DNA of 25,598 nucleotides from JAGOEF01 sp964511665 (GCA_964511665.1 CAZEHA010000049.1:1-25598), one strand, 5' to 3'. Numbered from the stretch's first letter, positions 1 to 8,394 are shown. Made by a program: numbers and translations. The notes: generated by a model not told the origin, from the letters alone.

Positions 1-2809
1 ATGATACAGTGCCAGTACCACCTGTTGCGTTGGCAGTAAGTGTGGCAGTACCGCCTGTACATATATTTGCACCTTCTGGTATTGTCACCGATGGGTCTGG
101 TACTACAGTAATTGTTGTAATGTTACTTGTGGCCTGATCGCAACCGGAGCCCGTGGTCGAATACAAACACCTGAAATCGGTGGTGCTTGTAAGTGCTACT
201 GTGACAAAATTTGGGCTGTTGCTGCCGGTATTCACCCAATTAGAACCGTTATAATACTGCCACTGATAGCTTGTGGTTCCGGTGCCTCCCGACGCAGAAG
301 CCGTGAGATTGGCTATGCCTCCACTGCAAACTGTTGTTGCTCCGTTTGTCTCAATATCGGGATCGGAGACAACAGTGACTGTTATGGGGGTTCGTGTAAG
401 GCTTGCACCACAAGTGACGTCTTCGGCGTAATAGGTCGTATTAGAAGTGAGTTCTGGGGTGACATAACTATTTCCGGTACCAAGCTGAGTTCCTCCCGTT
501 GCTTCATCGTACCATTTTATGGTACCTGAACCTGTAGCACTTAAAACTGCTATTCCCCCTGAACAAATGGTTTGGTTTTCTGAAGGAGTTGAATTAACCG
601 GCGGATCAGGCGGGTAGCAATACTCGGCCAATTGGGTATAATAAACCATAATGCTGTTGGGTACTACATAATGGACTTTAACTTCTAGCGCGTTTGTTAC
701 AGGATTCCATTCAAACAGAACACCGTTGCCAATATCACCACCCGCATAGGTCATGCCATAAAACAATCCATTATACATGTACATTGAACCTGATGGAGTT
801 CTCCCATTTGCATTATTAAAGTCCTTTCTTCTTGCATAGGTATTGGTTGCAGGGTTCCACTCAAAAATAACACCATAATCGCTGCTTCCACCCGTACGGG
901 TAAGTCCATAGAATTTACTATTATATAAAACCAGATTGCCTGACGGGGTTTTTCCTTCAGAAGAACTAAAATCATACTTCTTTACATAAGCACTTGTTGC
1001 GGGATCAAACTCAAAAATAACACCCACATTGTTTGTTCCGCCTTCATAAGTCATTCCGTATAATTTGTTGTTATAAACAGCCAAATCACCTCGGGGCTTT
1101 CCCCCTGTAGCATTCGCAAAATCATGCTTTTTGGTAAGCACCCCTGTAGAGGGGTTGTATTCAATAATAGTACCATTGAAATTTGCTCCATCTGAGCTTG
1201 TCATGGCATATAGTTTATCATTATAAACAATTAATGCTCCATAGGGTTTTCCTCCGGTTGACGAAGAAAAATCGAACTTCTTAATTAATATATTAATTAC
1301 CGGATCCCATTCAAAAATAGTTCCGAGATTATTGCTACCACCGGCATAAGTCATTCCATAATATTTACTCCCGTATTTCACAAGTCTGCCGTATGGGTTA
1401 TATCCAATACTTGCATTAAAATGTTGCTTTATTGTATAAACCTGAGAAATGGGATTCCACTCAAACAAAACACCCTTGTTTTCATTGCCGCCTTCATAGG
1501 TCATACCGTACATAACAGTACCATCTACAACGACTGACCCATATGGTTTTCGACCATCAGCAATATTAAAATCAATTCTTTTTGAAAATAACGATGTTGA
1601 CGGAGAATATGAATAAATAACTCCAGAACCATTCGCCCCACCCTGACGTGTCACTCCATACAATGTACCACCATACTCGATCAAGCTTGAGTACGGGAAT
1701 GCACCATCGCTTGTGTTGAAGTGATGCAATGCTGCATAGGTGTTCGTTGATGGGTTCCACGAAAAAACAGTACCAGCTGAGTTAGCTCCTGCATAAGTTG
1801 TTGTGCCATAAAAAACATCATTTACAAGTAACATCGATGCCATAGGTCCATAACCAGTCGGCTCTGCAAAGTTATGTTTTACAGTATAAATATTGGTGGC
1901 AGGGTCCCACTCAAAAATTACTCCATAGCCATTTGCTCCGCCCAAACGGGTTGTTCCGTAAAATTTATTATTTCGCATCACCATGCTGCTGGTGGAATAC
2001 CCCCCGGTTGCTGCAGCCATATTTACCTTAAGAGTAAAGGCGCTGTTTGTTGGGTTGAACGAAAAAATTGTACCGTAGTTGTTGCTTCCTCCCGTATAGG
2101 TAACCCCATACAACAACCCGTTATAATAAACAAGATTACCATCGGGCTTATTTCCGCTCGATGCAGTGAAATCATATTTTTTTGTATAAATATTGGTAAC
2201 CGGATCCCACTCAAAAATAACTCCGAGGTTATTTGCTCCCCCCAAAGAGGTCATACCATAGAACTTCCCGCTCACCATTACAAGAGATCCCCTAGGTTCT
2301 GCCCCGGTGGCTTCAACCATATCGATCTTTTTAGAGTAAACCTTATTAACAAAATCATACTCAAAAATCACACCCTTGCCATTATTACCGCCAAAACGAG
2401 TTGTACCATACAGTTTTCCGTTGTACAAGGTCAATGAGCCCCAAGGACTGTTGCCCGGATTGTTTGTAACCATCCAGTTGTATTCTTTATTATATTCATT
2501 GGTAAGCGGATCCCATTCAAAAATGACTCCCCCTGCGTTAACCCCATCGCCACCGCTGGTCATTCCATACAATTTACCATTACCTGCATCGGTAAGCGCA
2601 GTATACATTGGGGCTGCCCCTGGGTAAGGAGTGCTAAAGGCATGATCAACAAGTTGTGCTTCTTCAGAAGGTGTGTAATGGAATATAGTTCCATACCTGT
2701 GAATACCTCCATTGTACGACAAACCAAATAGCTGTGTTTGAGCAATGACAACTGTTGACAAAAACAGTAAACACAGTATAAGTAACGATGTAAAACAGAT
2801 ATTCTTCAT
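1..2809 (-). CDS. Secreted GloVer-repeat protein with Ig-like modules (5' part, runs off left edge)
   Basis: An uninterrupted minus-strand frame of 936 codons starts at ATG 2809 and is still open at base 1, so the stop lies outside. Residues 1-24 form a Sec signal peptide ending in IAQ. Residues 25 to about 716 hold roughly 14 tandem units of about 49 residues with the pattern LYGMT-x2-GG-x2-N-x-GVIFEWDP-x-TN, matching the Gloeo/Verruco (GloVer) repeat family, which probably folds as a beta-propeller-like structure. After a linker with YCYPPDPP near 730, an Ig_7/CHU_C-associated module (CSGG, IKWYDEATGG, YYAE) covers about 735-815. A second SprB/PKD-like module with SYQWQYYNGSNW follows, and a third begins at the edge. 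In Bacteroidota such proteins usually end in a T9SS sorting domain, which cannot be checked here. The biochemical function of the family is unknown; surface adhesion or binding is a guess. Confidence 0.88.
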   Translation of the reverse strand, partial: MKNICFTSLLILCLLFLSTVVIAQTQLFGLSYNGGIHRYGTIFHYTPSEEAQLVDHAFSTPYPGAAPMYTALTDAGNGKLYGMTSGGDGVNAGGVIFEWDPLTNEYNKEYNWMVTNNPGNSPWGSLTLYNGKLYGTTRFGGNNGKGVIFEYDFVNKVYSKKIDMVEATGAEPRGSLVMVSGKFYGMTSLGGANNLGVIFEWDPVTNIYTKKYDFTASSGNKPDGNLVYYNGLLYGVTYTGGSNNYGTIFSFNPTNSAFTLKVNMAAATGGYSTSSMVMRNNKFYGTTRLGGANGYGVIFEWDPATNIYTVKHNFAEPTGYGPMASMLLVNDVFYGTTTYAGANSAGTVFSWNPSTNTYAALHHFNTSDGAFPYSSLIEYGGTLYGVTRQGGANGSGVIYSYSPSTSLFSKRIDFNIADGRKPYGSVVVDGTVMYGMTYEGGNENKGVLFEWNPISQVYTIKQHFNASIGYNPYGRLVKYGSKYYGMTYAGGSNNLGTIFEWDPVINILIKKFDFSSSTGGKPYGALIVYNDKLYAMTSSDGANFNGTIIEYNPSTGVLTKKHDFANATGGKPRGDLAVYNNKLYGMTYEGGTNNVGVIFEFDPATSAYVKKYDFSSSEGKTPSGNLVLYNSKFYGLTRTGGSSDYGVIFEWNPATNTYARRKDFNNANGRTPSGSMYMYNGLFYGMTYAGGDIGNGVLFEWNPVTNALEVKVHYVVPNSIMVYYTQLAEYCYPPDPPVNSTPSENQTICSGGIAVLSATGSGTIKWYDEATGGTQLGTGNSYVTPELTSNTTYYAEDVTCGASLTRTPITVTVVSDPDIETNGATTVCSGGIANLTASASGGTGTTSYQWQYYNGSNWVNTGSNSPNFVTVALTSTTDFRCLYSTTGSGCDQATSNITTITVVPDPSVTIPEGANICTGGTATLTANATGGTGTVS

Positions 2810-2859
2810 GATACTATTTGTTTTAAGAAAGATTGATTACCGGCATTGTTCTTACGAGA

Positions 2860-2886
2860 CAAATATAGCAATTAAAATATAACAAA
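2860..2886 (-). promoter_or_regulatory. Bacteroidota-type promoter of the GloVer gene
   Basis: Reading the minus strand, the -7 element TATATTTG lies at 2867-2860, matching TAnnTTTG. A TTTG that could be the -33 element is at 2886-2883, 15 bases upstream, which is a little short of the usual spacing. The leader would be about 45 nt to the ATG at 2809. Confidence 0.5.
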
Positions 2887-2949
2887 CTGATAATAAAACA
2901 AATAGATTAGCTACATCTCATAGATACAGAAAGGAAACAGCAAGCCGAA

Positions 2950-4254
2950 TCAGAATTTATAAATCACCGACAATAAAAGGCGGTAGTTATTCACGCTTTC
3001 GGTTTGAGTAATCACACCATACTCGTTACGCATAAGCATTCCAAAATTATCGCGGGCGGCATAGGCTGCCCTTGTAAATTCGAGTTCGGTAGCAAAATTG
3101 AATTTACCTTGTATGAGAACCAGCCGTGGCGATATGCGCATTACCGAATGCAAATTGGCTCCCCTCACTGTGGTTTCGGTTCCGGCAGCCGAATTTGAGT
3201 AGTTAAGAATTGTTTGGTTTGCGCCAAGGTTTTGCGTGTAACCTGCCCACAAAGCGGTTTGAAATTTTTCGCCGTTGCTTTCGAATTCAGCCCACACAGC
3301 CATGTTGTTAACAGTGGTATAGTTCACCGCATTGCGCACCGGATCGGTAACTTCGTGCACTGCAAAACCACCTAACATAAGCAGGTCGAACAAATTTTGC
3401 CCGTAAACAGCCTGCATCTTAATGGTAAGTGGTTTCAATGTTGTTTTTATATAGGCTGTTGCCGAAAAGCCCTGCACTTTTTCGTTGGTTACATACAGTA
3501 AATTGCCATTTGCAGTGGTTCTCAATGGTTGTAGCATTTTGAAGCCGGCCACGGCACCCGCAAGAAACCCGGTTCCCTTTTCGCTGTTTTTTGTTTCGAA
3601 ACTAATGCCTGCACTAATATCGGGTATTGCAGCATAACGTAACACTGCCGAGCCGGTGGGTGATGTGAAATCGCGTTGGGCGACCACAGCTGTCATTACA
3701 TTCAATTTTCCGATATTGTGGCTAAGTCTGATTTGGGGATTTCGCGAAAAGGGTTGCATGGGCACGCCGGTATTGAACGATATTACACCCGAAAAGCATC
3801 CGGGTATAAAGAAAGGATGCCAATACTGCCCTGTTAGCAGCTCGGTGTTTGCCCAATTCAGTTTAACCACGGCATGACGCAACCTGAAGCCATTGTTATC
3901 GGTGAAATTGGTGTTTTCGTTACCAAAGAAATCGGCCTCGAGCACACCCGAAGTTTTCGCGCCAAAAGCATCGGGCGCCGCAATTTTACCGGTTAAGCGC
4001 GACTGTATCGATAAAAAATTGAACGACGGCACTGCGTTGATGTCGGTACCTGTTGCATCAGGAGATATTTCTTTGGGATAGAGCAAAAAATGTCCTTCGC
4101 GAATAGTGTAGTAATCGCGCGTATCGAAAAAGAAATCGTTCTTAACAAAACCCGAAAAACTGATTCCGTATTTTGGAGCAGCCGGTTCGGTTTGTGCAGT
4201 TACACACAATTGTATAAATAGAACTAAAAGAACAAGAAACGTAAGTTTTTTCAT
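2950..4254 (-). CDS. Outer-membrane porin-like beta-barrel protein (DcaP-like)
   Basis: The 434-residue protein has a signal peptide (MKKLTFLVLL... cleaved after TAQ, about residue 21). The rest is rich in alternating aromatic/polar beta strands and ends with a terminal phenylalanine after VIYKF, the usual signal for outer-membrane barrel assembly. The opening ISFSGFVKNDFFFDTRDYY is typical of DcaP/porin-like barrels, which let small anions and carboxylates cross the outer membrane. It is the last gene of the transporter run, 11 nt after the TPR gene, so it is probably co-transcribed and provides the outer-membrane step for the substrate imported by the SSS symporter. The porin class is fairly secure; the DcaP assignment and the substrate are inferences. 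Confidence 0.8.
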   Translation of the reverse strand: MKKLTFLVLLVLFIQLCVTAQTEPAAPKYGISFSGFVKNDFFFDTRDYYTIREGHFLLYPKEISPDATGTDINAVPSFNFLSIQSRLTGKIAAPDAFGAKTSGVLEADFFGNENTNFTDNNGFRLRHAVVKLNWANTELLTGQYWHPFFIPGCFSGVISFNTGVPMQPFSRNPQIRLSHNIGKLNVMTAVVAQRDFTSPTGSAVLRYAAIPDISAGISFETKNSEKGTGFLAGAVAGFKMLQPLRTTANGNLLYVTNEKVQGFSATAYIKTTLKPLTIKMQAVYGQNLFDLLMLGGFAVHEVTDPVRNAVNYTTVNNMAVWAEFESNGEKFQTALWAGYTQNLGANQTILNYSNSAAGTETTVRGANLHSVMRISPRLVLIQGKFNFATELEFTRAAYAARDNFGMLMRNEYGVITQTESVNNYRLLLSVIYKF

Positions 4255-4265
4255 AGTTTTTGTAT

Positions 4266-5027
4266 TTAATCGAACTCATTTTTTTCGGGAGGGAACAATT
4301 GATCAACAATGGAGCGATCTTCGGGAGGCAAACCCATCAATACATTGAAGTTGTTTCGAGCTGTATAGTTATCTTTCCACAAATCAATAGCTTTCACATA
4401 GCATTCAATGGCTTCCTGCTGGCGATACTGATGCCGGCGAACAATTCCCTGATTGGTATATGCCACCGATAAGCGGCGTGGTGTTTCGTTTTGTGCAAGC
4501 AGTAAATCATCTACCCTTTTATTTACAATCTTTTCGTAGTTGTATCCTTCAAAAGCCTTATCGTTTTTATTGAAAGTTGCCAGCGTATGCCTTTTCAGGC
4601 TATCTGCCGACATTTTGCCATACAGTAACATCCAATTCGAATAGGTATTTACCGACAACAGTACCATGCTATCGGCCATAGCAAAAAGCGTAACACGCTT
4701 ACTGCTATCGGAGGTTTCATATAATGCTTGCTGCAAATACACACTGGCCATGTTATTATATACAATTCCAAGCTCATACGAATCGTCATAACCAGCGGTA
4801 TTTTTCAAGGTTTTTTCGGCATCAGCCAACATGAGTAAGGCTTTGTCGAAACCATCGGATGCACAAATATCTTCGAAGCGAGCCAGATTCTTTTTCACTT
4901 TTACCATTCTCGGATCTTCAGCACTGTTTTTAGCGTTGTAATACAAATAGGCAACCAACAATGAAGAGCCAATCATGGCGAGAATAATAAAAATAACGAT
5001 TTTGGCCGGTTTCGAAATTACAAACAT
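4266..5027 (-). CDS. Membrane-anchored TPR-like protein
   Basis: A 253-residue protein with a short cytoplasmic start, one transmembrane anchor at about residues 9-30 (IVIFIILAMIGSSLLVAYLYY) and a helical, presumably periplasmic, remainder. Residues about 188-222 (AYTNQGIVRRHQYRQQEAIECYVKAIDLW) look like a TPR unit, and residues about 85-100 (YNNMASVYLQQALYE) like an earlier, weaker one. No enzyme motif is seen. It starts 66 nt beyond the symporter stop, with a hairpin terminator between them, and is followed closely by the porin. Its place between an inner-membrane symporter and an outer-membrane porin suggests a scaffold or assembly role, but the function is unknown. Confidence 0.75.
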   Translation of the reverse strand: MFVISKPAKIVIFIILAMIGSSLLVAYLYYNAKNSAEDPRMVKVKKNLARFEDICASDGFDKALLMLADAEKTLKNTAGYDDSYELGIVYNNMASVYLQQALYETSDSSKRVTLFAMADSMVLLSVNTYSNWMLLYGKMSADSLKRHTLATFNKNDKAFEGYNYEKIVNKRVDDLLLAQNETPRRLSVAYTNQGIVRRHQYRQQEAIECYVKAIDLWKDNYTARNNFNVLMGLPPEDRSIVDQLFPPEKNEFD

Positions 5028-5044
5028 ACAATTATTACCTAATT

Positions 5045-5076
5045 AAAAAATACAAGCCCCACTTACGCAGGGCTTG
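5045..5076 (-). terminator. Intrinsic terminator between symporter and TPR gene
   Basis: On the minus strand, 17 nt after the symporter stop, a perfect 7-bp stem CAAGCCC/GGGCTTG (5076-5070 and 5059-5053) encloses a 10-nt loop. It is followed by TATTTTTT at 5052-5045. Stem plus U-tract is the classic rho-independent layout. It lies inside an otherwise collinear gene run, so it may reduce rather than abolish transcription into the TPR and porin genes. Confidence 0.7.
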
Positions 5077-5093
5077 CAATTATACTGAAAATA

Positions 5094-6773
5094 TTACGAG
5101 CTGTGTACTTTTTCAACAAGAAATTGTCGAATTTCGACAGGCGTTGATTTGGTAAATTTCGATACTACAATATTAGTAAGAATCGAAAGCGGTGCACCTA
5201 TCCATGCGAAATACCATACGTTGAGCCAATAATCTACAAATGCCTGACCTGGTAACACGGCGCCAGCTTTTGATGCAATAAAATAGGTGAGCGCAAAAAG
5301 CGAGATGGCAATTCCAACAGCCATACCTGCAGTAGCACCGGCACGATTCGACCCGCTCCACCAAATGCCAAGCAAAAACAATGGGAATATGGTGCAGGCA
5401 GCCATTGAGAAGGCAACGGCAACCAATTGAGCAATCATTCCTAATTGCAGCATGGCAACAATTCCAACAATGAGACCCATAACCACCGTACCTATCCTTG
5501 CCATTTTAAGCTGGGCTTTGGGTGATGCATCTGGCTTCAAAATCTTCACATAAATGTCGTGAGAAAAAGCGGAAGAACCTGCCACCAGCAAACCCGAGAT
5601 GGTAGAAAAAGCTGCCGATATAGCACCGGCAGCCAAAAAGCCTACCACCAGCGGCGGAATATTACCGAGCTGTGCAGTATACACAACTATGGCATCCGAC
5701 GCCAGGTTTCCCACTTCAGGGTTAGAAGAGAGGATTTTACCAAATGCAGAATATATTGGAGTACTCCAATACAATACACATATAAAAAACAAACCCCATA
5801 CGCACGACAAACGGGCATCGCGAATAGTTGGGGTAATATAAAAACGTTGCAACACATGCGGTAGGCCCGCTGTTCCAAGCATCAGCGAAAAGCAAATTGC
5901 CATCCATTGAAAGGCAGTGCTTCCTGTAGCCGGATCCCATGGCATGGCAAATTCGGGGCTGGGAACAATAGATACATTGTGCCCATAGGCATTTAGCATT
6001 GCCACGCCATCGGCAATATTGGGAGCAGGAATACCATGAACAATATCGGAAACAACTGCTCCGTACCCAAACTGCGGAACTAACCAGAAGTAGTCGAATT
6101 TATAGGTAAGCATGAAGGTAGGAATCATAAATGCCACAATAATGATAATGTACTGTATCACCATATTTTTTGTTGCGCCAATCATTCCCGAAATCATGGT
6201 GTAGAATATAACAACCGATGCGCCAATAATTACGGCCCATGTATAGTCGATACCTAAAATCCACTTAAACATTAAGCCAACACCACCAAACTGCCCAACA
6301 CAATAGGCAAACGAAATAAAAATGGCAAAAACGGCACTGGTAGCACGCAAACCTTGCGAATAGTAGCGGTCGCCAATAAAATCGGATGCAGTAAATTTGC
6401 CATATTTGCGAATTTGCCCTGCCATAAGAACCAAGAGCAAGACATAGCCACCTGTCCATCCTACTACATAGGCAAGTCCGTTGTAGCCACTAAAGTACAT
6501 CATACCGGCCAAACCAAGAACCGATGCAGCACTCATCCAATTGGCGGCAATTGCCATACCCGAACTTACGTTCGAAATTTTTCGGCCTGCAGCATAGTAA
6601 TCGGTGGTATCTTTGGCACGCGACAAAAACCCGACTGTAACAAAAATAATGAGCACAGAAATAAGAATAATAGCCGGCCCCACTTTAAAACTTCCCTCGA
6701 GCTGCGTAAGACTCGATGCGCTCAACAAAAGCGGTGTTGCAAGCAAACTCAACGATATTATCAGTTTTTTCAT
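5094..6773 (-). CDS. SSS-family sodium:solute symporter (VC_2705/ActP-like)
   Basis: The 559-residue protein has an N-terminal hydrophobic leader, then about 13 transmembrane segments of the sodium:solute symporter fold. Family features include the loop RAKDTTDYYAAGRKI near residues 52-66, followed by the helix GMAIAANWMSAASVLGLAGM. Others are KYGKFTASDFIGDRYY near 124-139, a long periplasmic loop at about 240-290, and LGTAGLPHVLQRFY near 300-313. This combination, with a DUF4212 protein encoded 26 nt upstream, matches the VC_2705 subfamily related to acetate permease ActP. It should import a small carboxylate with Na+ across the inner membrane. Acetate is the best guess, but lactate, pyruvate or propionate cannot be excluded. 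It is the second gene of the operon driven from the FNR-box region and is followed by a terminator. Confidence 0.92.
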   Translation of the reverse strand: MKKLIISLSLLATPLLLSASSLTQLEGSFKVGPAIILISVLIIFVTVGFLSRAKDTTDYYAAGRKISNVSSGMAIAANWMSAASVLGLAGMMYFSGYNGLAYVVGWTGGYVLLLVLMAGQIRKYGKFTASDFIGDRYYSQGLRATSAVFAIFISFAYCVGQFGGVGLMFKWILGIDYTWAVIIGASVVIFYTMISGMIGATKNMVIQYIIIIVAFMIPTFMLTYKFDYFWLVPQFGYGAVVSDIVHGIPAPNIADGVAMLNAYGHNVSIVPSPEFAMPWDPATGSTAFQWMAICFSLMLGTAGLPHVLQRFYITPTIRDARLSCVWGLFFICVLYWSTPIYSAFGKILSSNPEVGNLASDAIVVYTAQLGNIPPLVVGFLAAGAISAAFSTISGLLVAGSSAFSHDIYVKILKPDASPKAQLKMARIGTVVMGLIVGIVAMLQLGMIAQLVAVAFSMAACTIFPLFLLGIWWSGSNRAGATAGMAVGIAISLFALTYFIASKAGAVLPGQAFVDYWLNVWYFAWIGAPLSILTNIVVSKFTKSTPVEIRQFLVEKVHSS

Positions 6774-6799
6774 GTTTTTAAAATTTAATGGTAATTAAT

Positions 6800-7570
6800 T
6801 TACTCCTGCACCGAGTATTTTCTCTGCAGTTGGTTTATTCTTATGCTATAGAAAAGACAAATGCCAACGAATAGAAACAGTAAAAACTCTGAACTATAGA
6901 AATAATGGAACGGGAAGCCAAGAAAGCGAGTATCGGTGAGAAACGACTGATAATGAGTTAAATAAAAATTCATGCAATGCTGCAATGCTGCCCAATCGCT
7001 TTCGCTTAGGCCGGCATTCTCGGGCACCAGTGCGTAGGGCATCAGTTCGGGTTTTAAACCCATAACATCGGCACCGGTAACAGGAAGCACTGCCAGATTT
7101 ATGGCATTTTTCAACTCGTTTTGCTTCTTCTGTAAGGCAGTAAATTCGGCATCTTTGGCTGTGGCCATGGCTGCACGCACCTCTTTAAGGGCTGCCACAT
7201 GGCCGGTAACCACATTCACAACCGAATCGCTGAGCATGCTATACACTGCCCAACTCAAGGCCTTATCAACTGCAGCCTTGTCGTGGGGTTTTACCATGCT
7301 TTTACCGGAAACCATGAGGGTGGAATTCACAAAAACCTGTAAGTCTTCGTGAGTGGCTGCACCCGACTGAACTTTTGATGCTACCAAGTTAAAATCGATT
7401 AATGCCTGTTCGGGCGTTGGCTTCTGAAAAATGAGAAGCAACACCTGAAAACCGAAAATGGCGACAAACCATACCGAAACCAGAATGATTATCAGGTTGC
7501 GGTTACTCTTTCCGTATTTGCTTAAAGGCTTAAACAAACTGAAAGAATAGTCGTTGTTTGTTTCTTGCAT
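6800..7570 (-). CDS. DUF4212-type symporter small subunit with large extracytoplasmic insertion
   Basis: The two ends match the DUF4212 (TIGR03647) small subunit that accompanies VC_2705-type symporters. Residues 22-49 (SNRNLIIILVSVWFVAIFGF...) are the first membrane helix. Residues 214-250 (TRFLGFPFHYFYSSEF... then YSIRINQLQRKY) are the FGFP re-entry and second helix. Ordinary members are about 80-100 residues with these parts nearly adjacent; this one has 256. Residues about 51-213 form a helical, Ala/Lys-rich insert with no recognised domain, predicted to face the periplasm. It is the first gene of the operon, 26 nt before the symporter, so a symporter subunit role is likely. The role of the insert is unknown; it could bind ligand or the neighbouring TPR or porin protein. 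Confidence 0.8.
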   Translation of the reverse strand: MQETNNDYSFSLFKPLSKYGKSNRNLIIILVSVWFVAIFGFQVLLLIFQKPTPEQALIDFNLVASKVQSGAATHEDLQVFVNSTLMVSGKSMVKPHDKAAVDKALSWAVYSMLSDSVVNVVTGHVAALKEVRAAMATAKDAEFTALQKKQNELKNAINLAVLPVTGADVMGLKPELMPYALVPENAGLSESDWAALQHCMNFYLTHYQSFLTDTRFLGFPFHYFYSSEFLLFLFVGICLFYSIRINQLQRKYSVQE

Positions 7571-7602
7571 GTTTGCTACTGTTTTAAAGTGTTAATAAAG
7601 CC

Positions 7603-7610
7603 CAAATATA
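7603..7610 (-). promoter_or_regulatory. -7 element of the transporter operon promoter
   Basis: TATATTTG on the minus strand at 7610-7603 matches the Bacteroidota -7 consensus, giving a leader of about 26 nt before ATG 7570. No TTTG is seen at the -33 distance, which fits a promoter that needs an activator. The FNR box at 7657-7670 would be centred about 67 bases upstream of the predicted start. Confidence 0.55.
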
Positions 7611-7656
7611 TTTATTATGATTATAAAATTTTGTTTTAATAAGTTGAAATGAAACA

Positions 7657-7670
7657 TTGATTTTAATCAA
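7657..7670. promoter_or_regulatory. Perfect FNR box (TTGAT-N4-ATCAA)
   Basis: TTGATTTTAATCAA is an exact inverted repeat with the 5-4-5 layout of the FNR consensus. It lies in the 134-bp region between the divergent transporter operon and the FNR-type gene, 34 nt before that gene's ATG. An FNR-like protein is encoded next to it, so autoregulation and control of the transporter promoter are both plausible. Binding is inferred, not shown. Confidence 0.75.
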
Positions 7671-7704
7671 CTTTTTATTATTATTGCATCGAAATCAAGC
7701 AATT

Positions 7705-8394
7705 ATGAAATTTTCGTGTAAAACCAATTGTGAAACTTGCGCTTCAACCTGCGATATTTATGCCTCAATAAAGGCCTCGGGTATTGCGTACAACAATTTT
7801 AATCCGGTGCAGGGCATATACAAGAAGCATGAAACTGTGTGCAAGCAAGGTTCAGAGGTTACTCATGCCATATATCTGGTTAGCGGCAGTGCAAAACTTT
7901 TTATTGAGGGTTTGAACCATCGCAACATTATAATGTACATTATGAAACCCAGCAGCTACATTGGATTGCTTTCGTTTTTTGAGGCCGAAAAATATTGCTA
8001 TTCGGTTACCACACTCGAAGAATCGAAGATTTGTATGATTGATTTAGAATTGGTTAAGCAGTTGTACAAAGAGAATCACAGTTTTTTTCTTCGGTTGAAT
8101 CAGGCATTTGCACGCAGTACTGCATCAATTTTGCACAAAATAATAACCCTGAATCAGAAACAGGTGCGGGGCCGCCTAGCCGAAAACCTGCTGTATTTGT
8201 CCGACCTTAACGGAGGCTCATCGTTTCACATGGGGCTCACGCGTCGAGAACTTGGCGAAATGTGTGCCATTTCGGAAGAAAACACGGTAAGAGTGCTTAA
8301 AGAGTTTCGCAACGAAAACATTATACATATCGATGGTCGCCAGGTAAGCATTATCGACCGCAAGCTACTGCAAAAAATAAGCGAAATTGGTTAG
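7705..8394 (+). CDS. FNR-type Crp-family regulator with Fe-S cysteine set
   Basis: The start at ATG 7705 gives 229 residues; the in-frame TTG 16 codons upstream lies inside the FNR box and is an unlikely start. Residues about 30-130 are the cyclic-nucleotide-binding-like fold, 130-155 the dimer helix (LNQAFARSTASILHKII) and 155-225 a winged helix-turn-helix. Cys5, 9, 12 and 16 are spaced C-x3-C-x2-C-x3-C, against C-x3-C-x2-C-x5-C in E. coli FNR. Cys110 in LEESKICMIDLELVKQL aligns with FNR Cys122, so the full cluster ligand set appears present. The recognition helix ISEENTVRVLKEF keeps the Glu and Arg of the FNR E-xx-SR motif, with Val in place of Ser. It probably senses oxygen through a [4Fe-4S] cluster. 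The gene's stop overlaps the stop of the convergent sensor gene. Confidence 0.88.
   Translation: MKFSCKTNCETCASTCDIYASIKASGIAYNNFNPVQGIYKKHETVCKQGSEVTHAIYLVSGSAKLFIEGLNHRNIIMYIMKPSSYIGLLSFFEAEKYCYSVTTLEESKICMIDLELVKQLYKENHSFFLRLNQAFARSTASILHKIITLNQKQVRGRLAENLLYLSDLNGGSSFHMGLTRRELGEMCAISEENTVRVLKEFRNENIIHIDGRQVSIIDRKLLQKISEIG

Noticed and set aside
1874..2437. 187-codon plus-strand frame
   Set aside because: It lies opposite the GloVer repeats and its peptide is a reverse-frame echo of the repeat unit.
7657..7704. TTG start adding 16 residues to the FNR-type regulator
   Set aside because: The codons lie in the FNR box and AT-rich leader, the extra residues are hydrophobic and unlike the family, and ATG 7705 places the cysteine motif at the N-terminus as in FNR.
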